The notes under the pieces: generated by a model
The model's input: the letters and a program-made list of their open reading frames with translations, nothing else
Database searches by the model: none
What the model was told of the DNA's origin: nothing
Translations under genes and position numbers: made by a program
Shown: piece by piece, positions 1-9,007 of the stretch
Layout: the number at the start of each line of letters is the position of its first letter
How positions within the stretch are numbered: position 1 is the stretch's first letter
From: Microbacterium sp. nov. GSS16
GTDB lineage: Bacteria; Actinomycetota; Actinomycetes; Actinomycetales; Microbacteriaceae
Reading direction: 5' to 3'
Length of the DNA: 64,000 nt
Assembly: GCF_028198145.1 (NCBI RefSeq)
Contig: NZ_CP116338.1
Span: 2,170,001-2,234,000 of the forward strand

Positions 1-210
1 AGCCGGTGCCTGCTGCTGGGCCGGTACCTGCTGCTGGGCCGGTGCCTGCTGCTGGGCCAGTGCCTGCTGCTGGGCCGGTGCCTCCTGCTGGGCCGGTGCC
101 TCCTGCTGGGCCGGTGCCTCCTGCTGGGCCGGTGCCTCCTGCTGAGCGGGCGCCTGCTGGGCCGGTGCCTCCTGCTGAGCGGGCGCCTGCTGGGCCGGTG
201 CCTCAGGGGC
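1..210 (-). repeat. 18-bp tandem repeat encoding the [12 protein letters not shown] linker of the E2 subunit
   Basis: About ten in-frame copies of an 18-base unit (plus strand: tgctgctgggccggtgcc and variants with tcctgctgggccggtgcc). Each unit encodes APAQQQ or APAQQE on the minus strand; two units are shortened to 15 bases (APAQQ). The array extends beyond the window edge. Flexible Ala/Pro linkers are normal in E2 proteins, but near-perfect nucleotide repetition suggests recent expansion by slippage. Confidence 0.9.
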
Positions 211-858
211 CGCGGGTGCGCCGGATCCGATGCGGGCGAGGACCGCGCCGACCTCGACGGTCTCGTCTTCACCGGCCAGGATCTCCTGGAGGGTTCCGGC
301 GACGGGCGACGGGATCTCGGTGTCGACCTTGTCGGTCGAGATCTCGAGCAGTGCCTCGTCGACCGCGACGTCGTCGCCCACCTGCTTCAGCCAGCGCGTG
401 ACGGTGCCCTCGGTGACGCTTTCGCCGAGTTCCGGCAGAACCACGTCCGTGGCGTCGCCCGATGCCGCAGGCGCGGACGGTCCGCTCTGGGCGGACTGCT
501 GAGCGGCCTCGACCTCGTTCTCTGCCGGGGCTGCCGGCGACTGGGCCTGCTCGGCGGGTGCCTGCTGCTGCTCGGCCGGTGCTTCGGCAGCCGGGGCGTC
601 GCCGCCCGACGACGCACCGCTGCCGTCGCCGATGCGCGCGAGAAGCGCGCCGACCTCGACGGTCTCATCCTCTGCGACGAGGATCTCTTCGATCACACCG
701 CTGACGGGGGACGGGATCTCGGTGTCGACCTTGTCGGTCGAGATCTCCAGCAGGCCTTCATCAGCCTGAACGGTGTCGCCGACCTGCTTCAGCCAGCGAG
801 TGACCGTGCCCTCGGTGACGCTCTCCCCGAGTGCGGGAAGGACCACGGCTGTGCTCAT
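1..858 (-). CDS. sucB: 2-oxoglutarate dehydrogenase E2 (dihydrolipoamide acyltransferase), N-terminal part, cut by window edge
   Basis: The E2 core of a 2-oxoacid dehydrogenase transfers acyl groups from E1 to CoA through swinging lipoyl arms. The 286 codons present hold two complete lipoyl domains (about residues 2-77 and 136-212), each with the lipoylation motif [12 protein letters not shown]; the modified lysines are K43 and K177. An Ala/Pro/Gln linker joins the domains, and after the second comes a long APAQQ(E/Q) repeat that runs off the window. The E1-binding and catalytic domains lie outside. The start is the ATG at 858, preceded by a GGAGAC ribosome site. lpdA (E3) lies just upstream on the same strand, which fits an E3-E2 operon. 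The name sucB follows the actinobacterial order pepA-lpdA-sucB; a pyruvate or branched-chain E2 cannot be excluded without the catalytic domain. Confidence 0.88.
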   Translation of the reverse strand, partial: MSTAVVLPALGESVTEGTVTRWLKQVGDTVQADEGLLEISTDKVDTEIPSPVSGVIEEILVAEDETVEVGALLARIGDGSGASSGGDAPAAEAPAEQQQAPAEQAQSPAAPAENEVEAAQQSAQSGPSAPAASGDATDVVLPELGESVTEGTVTRWLKQVGDDVAVDEALLEISTDKVDTEIPSPVAGTLQEILAGEDETVEVGAVLARIGSGAPAAPEAPAQQAPAQQEAPAQQAPAQQEAPAQQEAPAQQEAPAQQEAPAQQQALAQQQAPAQQQVPAQQQAPA

Positions 859-930
859 GTCGAGTCTCCTTCGGAAAATTGTGATGCCCCAAGCTTAGTG
901 ACCTGGGAGTCCATGGATATTGGTGCGTTC

Positions 931-2304
931 CTACAGCGCGTGCAGCGGTTTTCCGGCGAGTGCGAGGAAAGCCTCGCCGAGCGCTTCGCTCTGCGTGGGG
1001 TGCGCGTGGATGAGCGGCGCGATGTCTTCGGGATGCGCCTCCCAGGCCACGGCGAGCTGGCCTTCGGTGATGAGCTCCCCCACGCGGTCACCGAGCAGGT
1101 GCACACCGAGAACCGGGCCGTCCTTGCGGCGTACGACCTTGACCGTGCCGCTCGTGCCGATGATCTCGCTCTTGCCGTTGCCGGCGAGGTTGTACTCGTA
1201 CGACACGATGCCATCGGCACCGTGCGCGGCGACGGCGGCCTCCTCGGTGATGCCGACCGACGCCACTTCGGGACTGCTGTAGGTCACGCGAGGGATCTGC
1301 GACTCGGGGGGAGTCGGCACGTCCATTCCCGCGATCCGCTCGGCCACCGCGATTCCCTGCTGGAAGCTCCGGTGTGCGAGCTGCAGACCCGGCACGATGT
1401 CGCCGACCGCCCAGACGCCGGGTACGGCGGTGCGCAGCTGCTCGTCGACCGTCACGAAGCCGCGCTCGAGGCTCACGCCCGCCTCCTCGAACCCGAGGCC
1501 TTCGGTCACCGGTCCGCGACCGACCGCGACGAGGAGGTAGTCGGCGGTGAAGCTCTTGCCGTCCTCGAGCGTCACGGTCACCTGCGCGTCGTCCTGCTCT
1601 GCCTTCGCGAAGCGCGTGCCGAGCGAATAGCGGATGCCGCGACGCCGGAAGGCACGCTCGAGGCCCTTGCTCATCGCGATGTCCTCGTTGGGGACGAGAT
1701 GCGGCAGCGCTTCGACGATCGTGACCTCTGCGCCGAACGACTTCCAGACACTGGCGAACTCGACGCCGATGACGCCGCCACCCAGGATGATCACGCTGCC
1801 GGGCACCTCGTCGAGCGCCAGGGCGTGCTCGCTGGTGAGGATGCGCCCGCCGATCTCGAGACCGGGCAGCGACCGGCTGTACGAGCCGGTGGCGAGGACG
1901 ACGTCCGTGCCCACGTAGCGGTCGTCGCCCACGACGACCGAGCGGTCGGCGTCGAGCCGGCCCTCTCCGGAGACCGTGGTGATGCCGCGCGCCTTGATGA
2001 GTCCCTCGAGGCCCTTGAATTTCTTGGCGACGATGCCTTCGCGGTACGAGCGAACTCCGGCCGCGTCGACCGTCTCGAGGGTCGCCGTCACGCCGACGGA
2101 TGCCGCCGAGCGGACGTGGTCGGCCACCTCGGCGGCGTGCAGCAGGGCCTTGGTGGGTATGCAGCCCCGGTGCAGGCAGGTTCCGCCGACCTTGTCCTTC
2201 TCGATCAGGGCGACCTTCTTGCCCAGCTCGCTGGCGCGCAGCGCGGCCGCATAGCCGCCGCTGCCACCGCCGAGGACGACGAGATCGAACTCGTGCGTTG
2301 CCAT
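931..2304 (-). CDS. lpdA: dihydrolipoyl dehydrogenase (E3)
   Basis: A 457-residue flavoprotein that reoxidises the dihydrolipoyl arms of E2, using NAD+ and FAD. Visible features are the FAD-binding GGGSGG (residues 12-17), the redox-active disulfide in GGTCLHRGCIP (C43 and C48), a central NAD site (GGGVIGVE), and the C-terminal active-site His in HAHPTQSEALGE. The length is typical. The ATG at 2304 overlaps the pepA stop by one base (TGATG), so the two genes are probably translationally coupled. E2 begins 72 bases downstream. Confidence 0.96.
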   Translation of the reverse strand: MATHEFDLVVLGGGSGGYAAALRASELGKKVALIEKDKVGGTCLHRGCIPTKALLHAAEVADHVRSAASVGVTATLETVDAAGVRSYREGIVAKKFKGLEGLIKARGITTVSGEGRLDADRSVVVGDDRYVGTDVVLATGSYSRSLPGLEIGGRILTSEHALALDEVPGSVIILGGGVIGVEFASVWKSFGAEVTIVEALPHLVPNEDIAMSKGLERAFRRRGIRYSLGTRFAKAEQDDAQVTVTLEDGKSFTADYLLVAVGRGPVTEGLGFEEAGVSLERGFVTVDEQLRTAVPGVWAVGDIVPGLQLAHRSFQQGIAVAERIAGMDVPTPPESQIPRVTYSSPEVASVGITEEAAVAAHGADGIVSYEYNLAGNGKSEIIGTSGTVKVVRRKDGPVLGVHLLGDRVGELITEGQLAVAWEAHPEDIAPLIHAHPTQSEALGEAFLALAGKPLHAL

Positions 2305-3779
2305 CAGGACTCCTTCGCCGATGCCAGGGCGAAGGCGATGAGCGAGCGAACCGCGGCGCCGGTGGGGCCCTTTTCCGTGAACCCGTATGGCGCGCCCTTG
2401 TGCTCACCCGAGCCGGCGATGTCGAGGTGCACCCACGGGATGCGCGGCGCGTCCTCGGCATCCGATGTGCGGCCGATGAAGCGGCGCAGGAACAGACCGG
2501 CGAAGAGCGACCCGCCCGAGCGGTCGGCCATGTTCGCGTTCACCATGTCGGCGATCTGCGAGTCGAGGCTCTCCTCCATGAAATCGGGAAGCGGAAGCGG
2601 CCAGGCGTCCTCACCGACGGACTCGGCGGCGGCGAGGTACTCCGCGACCGCGTCGTCGTCTCCCATCACGCCCGTGTGGCGCATCCCGAGCGCCACGATG
2701 ATCGCGCCGGTGAGCGTCGCGACGTCGATGATCACGTCGGGGTTCTCCCTGCTGGCGGCGACGAGCCCGTCGGCCATGACCAGGCGACCCTCGGCGTCGG
2801 TGTTCATCACCTCGACGGTCTGCCCGTCGAGCATCCGTAGCACGTCGCCGGGACGGGTGGCGCGGCCGGACGGCATGTTGTCGGCGATGCACAGGAACGC
2901 GGTGACCTGCACCGGCAGCCCGAGGGCGGCCACGGCTCGGACGGCGGCCAGCGAGGTGGCAGCGCCCGCCATGTCGAACTTCATCCCGACCATGCTGGCG
3001 GCGGGCTTGAGCGAGAGGCCACCGGTGTCGAAGGTGATGCCCTTGCCGACCAGCGCGATGTGGCGCGTCGCATCGGCGGGGGAGTACGACAGGCGCACCA
3101 GACGCGGGGGACGGTCCGATCCGCGCCCCACGCCGAGGATGCCGCCGTAGCCCTGCTCCTCGAGCTGACTCTCGTCGAGCACCTCGACCTCGATCGGAAG
3201 ATCGGCGACCGCCTTCACAGCCTCGTCGGCGAGCTGAGCAGGGCTCTGCCACTCCGCGGGCACCGAGACGAGGTCCTTGACCAGGGCAACGGCCTCCGCG
3301 GCGGCGCGAGCATGCTCGAGCGCGCTCTCGCCGATCGTGGCGGCGTGCAGCACGATGGTCTCGGCGCGCGAGGGCTTCTTCTCGGAGCGGTAGTCGTCGA
3401 AGCGGTAACCGCCGAGCAGCGCGCCCTCCGCCGCCGCATCGGCGTACTGCTCGAGGTCGCCGGCGAAGCCCAGCGACACCGTCGCGAAGCCCGTCAGCGA
3501 GCGCACCGCGGTCGCGACGGCGTCGCGCACGGCCGCGGCATCCGGGGTCTTCCCCGCGCTGACGACGGCAAGCGGCAGCGACGTCACTGTCGGCAGGTGC
3601 ACGCGGGCGTAAGCGGAGGCCGTTCCCTTGAATCCGATGCCTGCCAGGGTGTCGGCAAGCCCCTCGTATCCGCTCAGCGCGTCGGCGGCGGAGGAGGGAT
3701 CGGGGATGACGAGCACAGCGGCGTCTGCGGTGCCTCCGGGGAACGGATCGGTCGTGTGGGTGATCACGGGAAGCGTCAT
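2304..3779 (-). CDS. pepA: leucyl aminopeptidase (M17 family)
   Basis: A 491-residue cytosolic M17 metallo-aminopeptidase that releases N-terminal residues from peptides using two divalent metals. The N-terminal half is the macro-like regulatory domain. The catalytic half has KGITFDTGGLSLK (metal-binding Asp and catalytic Lys) and the family signature NTDAEGRL (metal ligands and catalytic Arg). It is the first gene of the pepA-lpdA-sucB set and is divergent from the PAC2-family gene, 112 bases away. Confidence 0.95.
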   Translation of the reverse strand: MTLPVITHTTDPFPGGTADAAVLVIPDPSSAADALSGYEGLADTLAGIGFKGTASAYARVHLPTVTSLPLAVVSAGKTPDAAAVRDAVATAVRSLTGFATVSLGFAGDLEQYADAAAEGALLGGYRFDDYRSEKKPSRAETIVLHAATIGESALEHARAAAEAVALVKDLVSVPAEWQSPAQLADEAVKAVADLPIEVEVLDESQLEEQGYGGILGVGRGSDRPPRLVRLSYSPADATRHIALVGKGITFDTGGLSLKPAASMVGMKFDMAGAATSLAAVRAVAALGLPVQVTAFLCIADNMPSGRATRPGDVLRMLDGQTVEVMNTDAEGRLVMADGLVAASRENPDVIIDVATLTGAIIVALGMRHTGVMGDDDAVAEYLAAAESVGEDAWPLPLPDFMEESLDSQIADMVNANMADRSGGSLFAGLFLRRFIGRTSDAEDAPRIPWVHLDIAGSGEHKGAPYGFTEKGPTGAAVRSLIAFALASAKES

Positions 3780-3879
3780 GCCCCCATCCTATGGACGGCC
3801 TCCCACGGCCGGGCCGAGGCGCCCCGGCCGTGTTCGCTGTGAGCATGCACGGCGCCGCCCGAGCCGGGGACGCGACTCG

Positions 3880-3885
3880 TAGCAT
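3880..3885 (+). promoter_or_regulatory. -10 box placed for a leaderless transcript of the PAC2-family gene
   Basis: TAGCAT lies exactly six bases before the ATG at 3892. This TANNNT-N6-start spacing recurs at dut, ruvC, ruvA and the DUF402 gene in this window and puts the transcription start on the start codon. No ribosome-binding site precedes this ATG. Confidence 0.6.
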
Positions 3886-3891
3886 GGAGAC

Positions 3892-4818
3892 ATGCCGTCA
3901 CCTGCTGACCTCTTCGAGTCGGTTCCCGGGGCACCCGATGTGCCGACCGGCCTGCCCCTGGTCATCCTGCTCACCGGCTTCACCGACGCCGGCAGCGCCG
4001 TCGCCGGCCTCATCGAGCACCTCGACGCGACGACCGACCCGAAGCCGCTCGCCGTGTTCGACAACGACGACCTGCTCGACTATCGCGCACGCCGCCCGAT
4101 CGTGGTCTTCGACCAGGACCACCTGACCGAGTACCGCCCGGCGCGGCTCGAGCTCTCGCTGGCGCACGACGCGCTCGGCCAGTCGTTCCTCCTCCTCTCC
4201 GGTTACGAGCCCGACTTCGCGTGGAACGCGTTCGCGCGAGCCGTCGTCGACTTCGTGGAGGCGTTCCAGGTCTCGACCGTCACGTGGGTGCACTCGATCG
4301 CCATGCCCGTTCCGCACACCCGCCCGCTGGGCGTCACTGTCAGCGGCAACCGACGCGACCTCACCGCCGTGCACTCGGTGTGGCGCCCGCGCACCCAGGT
4401 TCCGGCGACCGCCGCGCACCTGCTCGAGTTCCGCCTGGCGGAGAACGACGTGCGCGTGGCCGGCTTCGTCCTGCTCGTGCCGCACTACCTCGCCGACACC
4501 GAGTATCCCGACACGGTCGTGGCCGCGGCCGACAAGCTGATGGCGGGCACCGGGCTGGTCCTGAGGATGGATGCCGTCCACGAGCGCAGCGAGGAGTTCC
4601 ACGCCCGCGTCGCGGAGCAGGTGCAGGGCAGTGAGGAGCTGGTGCAGATGCTGCGCGGGCTCGAGCAGCGCTACGACGCGTACATGGCAGGCAGGGACGA
4701 CACCGGTGACGAGGGCGGTTTCGACGAGCGCGACCTGCCCAGCGCCGACGAGCTGGCCGCGGAACTCGAGCGGTATCTGGCCACGCGTCGTCCGGGAGAC
4801 GACGACAAGCAGCGCTGA
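3892..4818 (+). CDS. PAC2 family protein
   Basis: 308 residues matching the PAC2 (proteasome assembly chaperone-like) family. The core begins LPLVILLTGFTDAGSAVAGL and continues through the family's Asp/Tyr-rich segment (FDNDDLLDYRARRP). Actinobacteria carry such proteins widely; archaeal and eukaryotic relatives assist proteasome assembly, but the bacterial role is not established. The C-terminal 60 residues are acidic and probably extended. It is a single-gene unit upstream of sigA and seems to be translated from a leaderless mRNA. Confidence 0.85.
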   Translation: MPSPADLFESVPGAPDVPTGLPLVILLTGFTDAGSAVAGLIEHLDATTDPKPLAVFDNDDLLDYRARRPIVVFDQDHLTEYRPARLELSLAHDALGQSFLLLSGYEPDFAWNAFARAVVDFVEAFQVSTVTWVHSIAMPVPHTRPLGVTVSGNRRDLTAVHSVWRPRTQVPATAAHLLEFRLAENDVRVAGFVLLVPHYLADTEYPDTVVAAADKLMAGTGLVLRMDAVHERSEEFHARVAEQVQGSEELVQMLRGLEQRYDAYMAGRDDTGDEGGFDERDLPSADELAAELERYLATRRPGDDDKQR

Positions 4819-4863
4819 GACGCGCGCGGATTCGGCGAATCGGAGAAAGCGGACGCGGTCGTG

Positions 4864-4872
4864 TGTGATAAT
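4864..4872 (+). promoter_or_regulatory. candidate sigA promoter (extended -10)
   Basis: TGTGATAAT combines an extended TG and a near-consensus -10 (GATAAT), about 109 bases before the GTG of the sigma factor gene. No good -35 is visible 17 bases upstream. It lies in the only sizeable gap (4819-4980) before sigA; a TTGACA at 4914-4919 has no matching -10 at normal spacing. Confidence 0.4.
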
Positions 4873-4980
4873 GGATGCTCGACCCGTTGTCAACAGATTC
4901 CTCGCGGATGGACTTGACAAGGGTCTTACTAGTGTCCGAAACGGCTCGGAGCGCGCGCACCGCTCCGTGAAAGGCGAAAC

Positions 4981-6231
4981 GTGACTCCTGCCACGAGCAA
5001 GAACCCCCGGACGAAGAAGACCGCTGCCGAGACCGAGGCCGTCGAGGCGGAGGTGACCGACGTCGCCGAGGCGACGCCCAAGAAGGCGACGAAGACCGCT
5101 GCGAAGGCTCCGGCCAAGAAGACCCCCGCCCGTCGCACAGCGAAGAAGAAGGACGACGAGACCCCGGTCGATGACGAGGGCGTCGAGACCGAGGACGGCG
5201 ACGACGAGGAGGGCGACAAGAAGCCCGCCTTCACCGAGCCGCTGCCCACCGGCGCGATCGTCCTGACATCCAAGGACGAGGACGACGTTCCCGTCTACTC
5301 GACGCAGATCACCGGTGCGACCGCCGATCCGGTGAAGGACTACCTGAAGCAGATCGGAAAGGTCGCCCTGCTGAACGCGGCCGAAGAGGTCGAGCTCGCG
5401 ATGCGGATCGAGGCCGGTCTGTTCGCCGAGGAGAAGCTGTCGACGATGTCGGCTGCCGAGAAGTCGAGCCAGCTCGGGCTCGACCTGCAGTGGGTGGCGC
5501 GCGACGGTCAGCGGGCCAAGAGCCACCTGCTCGGCGCGAACCTGCGCCTCGTCGTCTCGCTCGCCAAGCGCTACACCGGTCGCGGCATGCAGTTCCTGGA
5601 TCTGATCCAGGAGGGCAACCTCGGACTCATCCGCGCGGTCGAGAAGTTCGACTACACCAAGGGCTTCAAGTTCTCGACGTACGCGACGTGGTGGATTCGT
5701 CAGGCGATCACCCGCGCCATGGCCGACCAGGCCCGCACCATCCGCATTCCGGTGCACATGGTCGAGGTCATCAACAAGCTCGCGCGCGTGCAGCGTCAGA
5801 TGCTGCAGGACCTGGGCCGCGAGCCCACGCCCGAAGAGCTCTCGCGTGAGCTCGACATGACCCCCGAGAAGGTCGTGGAGGTGCAGAAGTACGGTCGTGA
5901 GCCGATCTCGCTGCACACCCCGCTCGGCGAGGACGGCGACAGCGAGTTCGGCGACCTCATCGAGGACACCGAGGCGGTCGTGCCGGCGGATGCCGTCGGG
6001 TTCACGATGCTCCAGCGCCAGCTCGAGCAGCTGCTGGACTCGCTGTCCGAGCGCGAGGCCGGTGTGATCCGGATGCGCTTCGGCCTCGGCGACGGACAGC
6101 CCAAGACCCTCGACCAGATCGGTGACACCTTCGGCGTGACGCGCGAGCGCATCCGTCAGATCGAGTCGAAGACGATGGCCAAGCTGCGTCACCCGAGCCG
6201 GTCGCAGTCGCTGCGGGACTACCTCGAATGA
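4981..6231 (+). CDS. sigA: principal RNA polymerase sigma factor (RpoD/SigA family)
   Basis: A 416-residue group-1 sigma factor. After a Lys/Ala/Glu-rich, probably disordered N-terminus (residues 1-95, typical of actinobacterial HrdB/SigA) come region 1.2 ([11 protein letters not shown]), region 2 with the -10-melting segment ([20 protein letters not shown]), region 3 (IRIPVHMVE onward) and region 4 with the -35 helix-turn-helix ([12 protein letters not shown]). The start is GTG at 4981 behind GAAAGG. The stop overlaps the start of the MurT gene (ATGATG), so the cell-wall genes downstream are probably co-transcribed with the main sigma factor. The TANNNT -10 boxes seen across the window are those expected for this sigma. 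Confidence 0.96.
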   Translation: MTPATSKNPRTKKTAAETEAVEAEVTDVAEATPKKATKTAAKAPAKKTPARRTAKKKDDETPVDDEGVETEDGDDEEGDKKPAFTEPLPTGAIVLTSKDEDDVPVYSTQITGATADPVKDYLKQIGKVALLNAAEEVELAMRIEAGLFAEEKLSTMSAAEKSSQLGLDLQWVARDGQRAKSHLLGANLRLVVSLAKRYTGRGMQFLDLIQEGNLGLIRAVEKFDYTKGFKFSTYATWWIRQAITRAMADQARTIRIPVHMVEVINKLARVQRQMLQDLGREPTPEELSRELDMTPEKVVEVQKYGREPISLHTPLGEDGDSEFGDLIEDTEAVVPADAVGFTMLQRQLEQLLDSLSEREAGVIRMRFGLGDGQPKTLDQIGDTFGVTRERIRQIESKTMAKLRHPSRSQSLRDYLE

Positions 6232-7547
6232 TGCAGGCGACACCTCAGGCGCGCTCAGCCGGCCTGCGGTACGTCTTCCCCGTGCTGGCGGGCAAGCTCG
6301 CGCGTTTCGCGACCCGTCTGCGCGGGGGAGGGTCCGCATTCCCCGGATACCTCACCAACCGTCTCGCCCCGACGCTGCTGCCGACGCTGGCCGACCAGTT
6401 CCGCTACGGCGTCGTCTTCGTGCTGGGCTCGAACGGCAAGACCACGACGACGCACATGATCAGCGAGGTGCTGCGCGCGCACGGGCTGAGGGTGTTCACC
6501 AACCCGACGGGGGCCAACCTGCCGCAGGGGGTCACCAGCGCGCTGCTCGCCGACGCGACCCTCACCGGTCGCATCCGCGCCGACGTCGCTGTGCTCGAGA
6601 TCGATGAGGGCTTCGCCGCCGACCTCGCCGATCGCCTCTCGCCGTCGGTGATCCTGTCGCTGAACGTGCAGGTCGATCAGCTGTACCGGTTCTACGAGAC
6701 CGAGCGGGTCGCGGACATGATGCTGGAGGCCTCGAAGCGCGCCTCCGCGCATGTCGTCGTCAACCGCGACGACCCCTACCTGTCGAAGATCGACGTCGAC
6801 GCGATGCGCGCACCCGTGACCTTCTTCGGAGTCGCGTCCGACATCGTCGCGTCCTCCGCGCACGGTCTGGCCAACGCGGTCGACACCCGCAGCGGCACGG
6901 CCGGCATCATCGACCGCGAGGCGTTCTCGGAGGTCCGCGAAGTCTCCGGTCGTGAGGTGGTCGTGAATGTCGGGGGAGCGGATGCCCGCATCACCCTGCC
7001 CGCACGAGGACTGCACTACGCGGCCGACGCTGCGGCCGCCCTGGCGGTCGCATCCGGCGTGCTCGGCGCCGATTTCGACGCATCGCGCGCCGCCGCCGGT
7101 TTCGCGAACATGGCTCCCGCCTACGGCCGCGGCGAGGTCATCCCGCTGCGTCGCGACCGCAACGGCGAGCAGGTCGAGTTCGTCATGTTCAAGAACGCTC
7201 CCAGCATTCAGATGAACCTGGACGCGCTCGACGGAACGCCCGAGCGCGCCTTGATCGCGATCGACGAGGGGACCCCCGACGTCTCTTGGCTGTACGACGT
7301 CGACTTCGCGGCGCTGCCGCGTGTGGACGTGGTCACCGGAGACAAGGCACATCAGCTGGCTCTGGCACTGGCTTACGCCGGCGTCGAGATCGGCGCCGTC
7401 GAGCCCGATATGGAGAAGGCGGTCGAGATCATGCGCTCGTTCCCCGAGACCGCGGCCGGCAAGCAGACATGGTTCGTCAACTACGAGCTGATGATGATCG
7501 GTCGCCGCATCCTCGGGTACGGCGATCAGGAGGTGGCGCGCCGATGA
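6228..7547 (+). CDS. murT: MurT-like Mur ligase (divergent, no zinc ribbon)
   Basis: 439 residues of the MurT family: a Mur-ligase centre plus the C-terminal DUF1727 domain. MurT normally uses ATP to activate the alpha-carboxyl of D-Glu in lipid II, then adds ammonia supplied by GatD. Present are the P-loop GSNGKTTTT (K71), the [11 protein letters not shown] segment, the LEIDEG motif and, in DUF1727, [11 protein letters not shown] with D351 at the place of the Asp that completes the GatD triad. Absent is the four-Cys zinc ribbon of canonical MurT; the protein has no cysteine at all. The usual NPAGFN motif reads NAPSIQ. Two in-frame ATGs (6228, 6231) overlap the sigA stop. The gene runs by ATGA overlap into gatD. 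I infer a changed amine substrate, linked to type-B peptidoglycan (see findings). Confidence 0.88.
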   Translation: MMQATPQARSAGLRYVFPVLAGKLARFATRLRGGGSAFPGYLTNRLAPTLLPTLADQFRYGVVFVLGSNGKTTTTHMISEVLRAHGLRVFTNPTGANLPQGVTSALLADATLTGRIRADVAVLEIDEGFAADLADRLSPSVILSLNVQVDQLYRFYETERVADMMLEASKRASAHVVVNRDDPYLSKIDVDAMRAPVTFFGVASDIVASSAHGLANAVDTRSGTAGIIDREAFSEVREVSGREVVVNVGGADARITLPARGLHYAADAAAALAVASGVLGADFDASRAAAGFANMAPAYGRGEVIPLRRDRNGEQVEFVMFKNAPSIQMNLDALDGTPERALIAIDEGTPDVSWLYDVDFAALPRVDVVTGDKAHQLALALAYAGVEIGAVEPDMEKAVEIMRSFPETAAGKQTWFVNYELMMIGRRILGYGDQEVARR

Positions 7548-8296
7548 CGCAGATCAGCATCGTCCAGCTGTATCCCGCCGAGCTGGGCATCACCGGCGAC
7601 CGCGGCAACGTGCGCACCCTCGAGGAGCGGCTTCGTGCACGGGGCATCGAGTCGACCACCACCCTCGTCGGCGTCGGCGAGCGGCTGCCGGACGATGTGG
7701 ACATCGTCGTCATCGGCAACGGACCGCTCTCGGCGCTGCGAGGCGTGCACGCGGACTTCCTCGCGCGCGCGGATGAGCTGCGCGCGCTGATCGCCGACGA
7801 CCGCGCGCTGTTCGCGGTCGGCGGCTCGGCCGAGATGCTCGGCGAGCGCATCGACCTCACCGACGGCGACAGCGTGACGGGCCTGGGCGTCATGCCGTAC
7901 CGCGTCGCACGCACCCGCGACCGCCGCGTCGGGTACATCACCGTCCGCACGCAGGATGCCGCGGTCGTCGGCTTTGAGGACCACGCCTCCGAGTGGACGC
8001 TGACCGATGAGACCGCCGCGTACGGCACGGTGGTCGCCGGGCGCGGAAGCTACGCGCGCGGGACTGCCCGCGGAGAGTTCGTGCGCCACCGCAACGCCGT
8101 CACCGGCAACGTGCAGGGCCCGGTGCTGCCGCTCAACCCCGCCCTGGCCGATGTGCTCGTCGGCGCAGTGGCCACCCGTCGCGGCCTGGAGCTTCCGGCC
8201 GCGGCCGCGAGCTCGTTCGACGAGTACGCGAAGGGCGCACGCGATGCCATCGAGCGCTTCATCCACGACAAGGGCTTCAAGACCATCCAGCTCTGA
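7544..8296 (+). CDS. gatD: GatD-like glutamine amidotransferase, catalytic Cys and His missing
   Basis: 250 residues with the fold and partner context of GatD, the class-I glutaminase that feeds ammonia to MurT. The N-terminus (VQLYPAELGITGDRGN) and the C-terminal NVQGPVLPLN are family-like. The nucleophile elbow reads FAVGGSAEMLG, so Gly93 (codon at 7820) stands where the catalytic Cys should be, and the protein contains no cysteine. The catalytic His of the HGP(I/L)LP motif appears as Gln191. It therefore cannot hydrolyse glutamine by the known mechanism. Retention in an overlapping operon (ATGA with murT) argues for a structural or regulatory role beside the ligase. It could also be decaying, but the frame is open and the rest is well conserved. 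Confidence 0.88.
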   Translation: MTQISIVQLYPAELGITGDRGNVRTLEERLRARGIESTTTLVGVGERLPDDVDIVVIGNGPLSALRGVHADFLARADELRALIADDRALFAVGGSAEMLGERIDLTDGDSVTGLGVMPYRVARTRDRRVGYITVRTQDAAVVGFEDHASEWTLTDETAAYGTVVAGRGSYARGTARGEFVRHRNAVTGNVQGPVLPLNPALADVLVGAVATRRGLELPAAAASSFDEYAKGARDAIERFIHDKGFKTIQL

Positions 8297-8311
8297 GAGC
8301 GGGAGATCGTC

Positions 8312-9007
8312 ATGACTGTCAGCAGTGCGCTGCCACGGGTGCTCCTCTCCCGAGGGGCGCTCGATCGAGCGGCGCGTGCTCTGGTCGCGCCGGGCGCGCG
8401 TGTCGACCTCCGGCACGACGGCTTCGGGCACGGTGCAGCTGACGTGCTCGCGGTGCTCGCCGAGGCGGGGGTCACGGATGTGATCGTCGACCCGGCCGAC
8501 GTCGCTGCGGCATCCGCCCATGCCGATCTGAGCGTGCAGACCGACGGAGAGGCCGATGTCGACCCGGCCGCGCTCTTCGGGATCCCGGATGCCGCAGTCC
8601 AGGCGCCTCGCGAACCGGTGATGAGCCTGCAGGGCAGAGTGCTCTCGACCAAGTCGCTTCGCGCCGGGGAGGCCGTCTCGTACGGCTACACCCACCGGGC
8701 TGCCGATGACACGCGCGTCGCGCTGGTGACCGGGGGCTACGCCCAGGGCATCCCTCGGATCCTCGGCAATCGGGTGCGCGTCGGGATCGGCGATCGGATG
8801 CTCCCCATCGTGGGACGGATCGCCATGGACGTGTGCGTGGTCGACCTGGAGGGCGGCGAGGTCGACGACGGCGCGCCCGTCGTGTACTTCGGCGGTCGCG
8901 GGGGCGCTCGAGACGGGCTGGCAGGTTGGTCGGCGGTGAGCGGACTCACCCCGCTCGAGATTGCCGTGGTGATAGGGCGGCACGGACAGAAGGAGTGGAC
9001 CGCATGA
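8312..9007 (+). CDS. alanine racemase-like subunit, C-terminal domain competent, barrel truncated
   Basis: 231 residues against about 370 for alanine racemase. The first 45 residues keep the start of the PLP barrel, but the Schiff-base lysine motif VKADAYGHG reads LRHDGFGHG, with Arg34 instead of Lys. Most of the barrel is then deleted, including the KxDTGM(G)R segment. The C-terminal beta domain is well kept: SLQGRVLSTKSLRAGEAVSYG, VTGGYAQGIPR with the catalytic Tyr143, and GRIAMDVCVVDL (M172, D173). Alone it cannot bind PLP through lysine. It lies 15 bases after gatD and overlaps the next gene by ATGA. I infer that it is one half of a heterodimeric racemase. Confidence 0.85.
   Translation: MTVSSALPRVLLSRGALDRAARALVAPGARVDLRHDGFGHGAADVLAVLAEAGVTDVIVDPADVAAASAHADLSVQTDGEADVDPAALFGIPDAAVQAPREPVMSLQGRVLSTKSLRAGEAVSYGYTHRAADDTRVALVTGGYAQGIPRILGNRVRVGIGDRMLPIVGRIAMDVCVVDLEGGEVDDGAPVVYFGGRGGARDGLAGWSAVSGLTPLEIAVVIGRHGQKEWTA

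Noticed and set aside
1..210. Repeat array that might look like CRISPR
   Set aside because: The units are contiguous 18-base in-frame copies with no spacers and encode a protein linker.
898..3150. 750-codon open frame on the plus strand opposite lpdA and pepA
   Set aside because: It is the antisense shadow of two clear enzymes; high GC makes long open frames on the opposite strand common, and the translation has no family features.
4914..4940. TTGACA at 4914 as the -35 of sigA
   Set aside because: No TANNNT-type box occurs 16-19 bases downstream.
6228..8296. Standard murT-gatD annotation as lipid II isoglutaminyl synthase
   Set aside because: The glutaminase lacks both Cys and His and the ligase lacks its zinc site, so the standard reaction should not be transferred without test.
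8312..9007. First racemase-like gene as a simple pseudogene fragment
   Set aside because: The frame is intact, the catalytic Tyr and Met-Asp are kept exactly where its neighbour lost them, and both genes overlap by ATGA; this favours function, although decay cannot be excluded.
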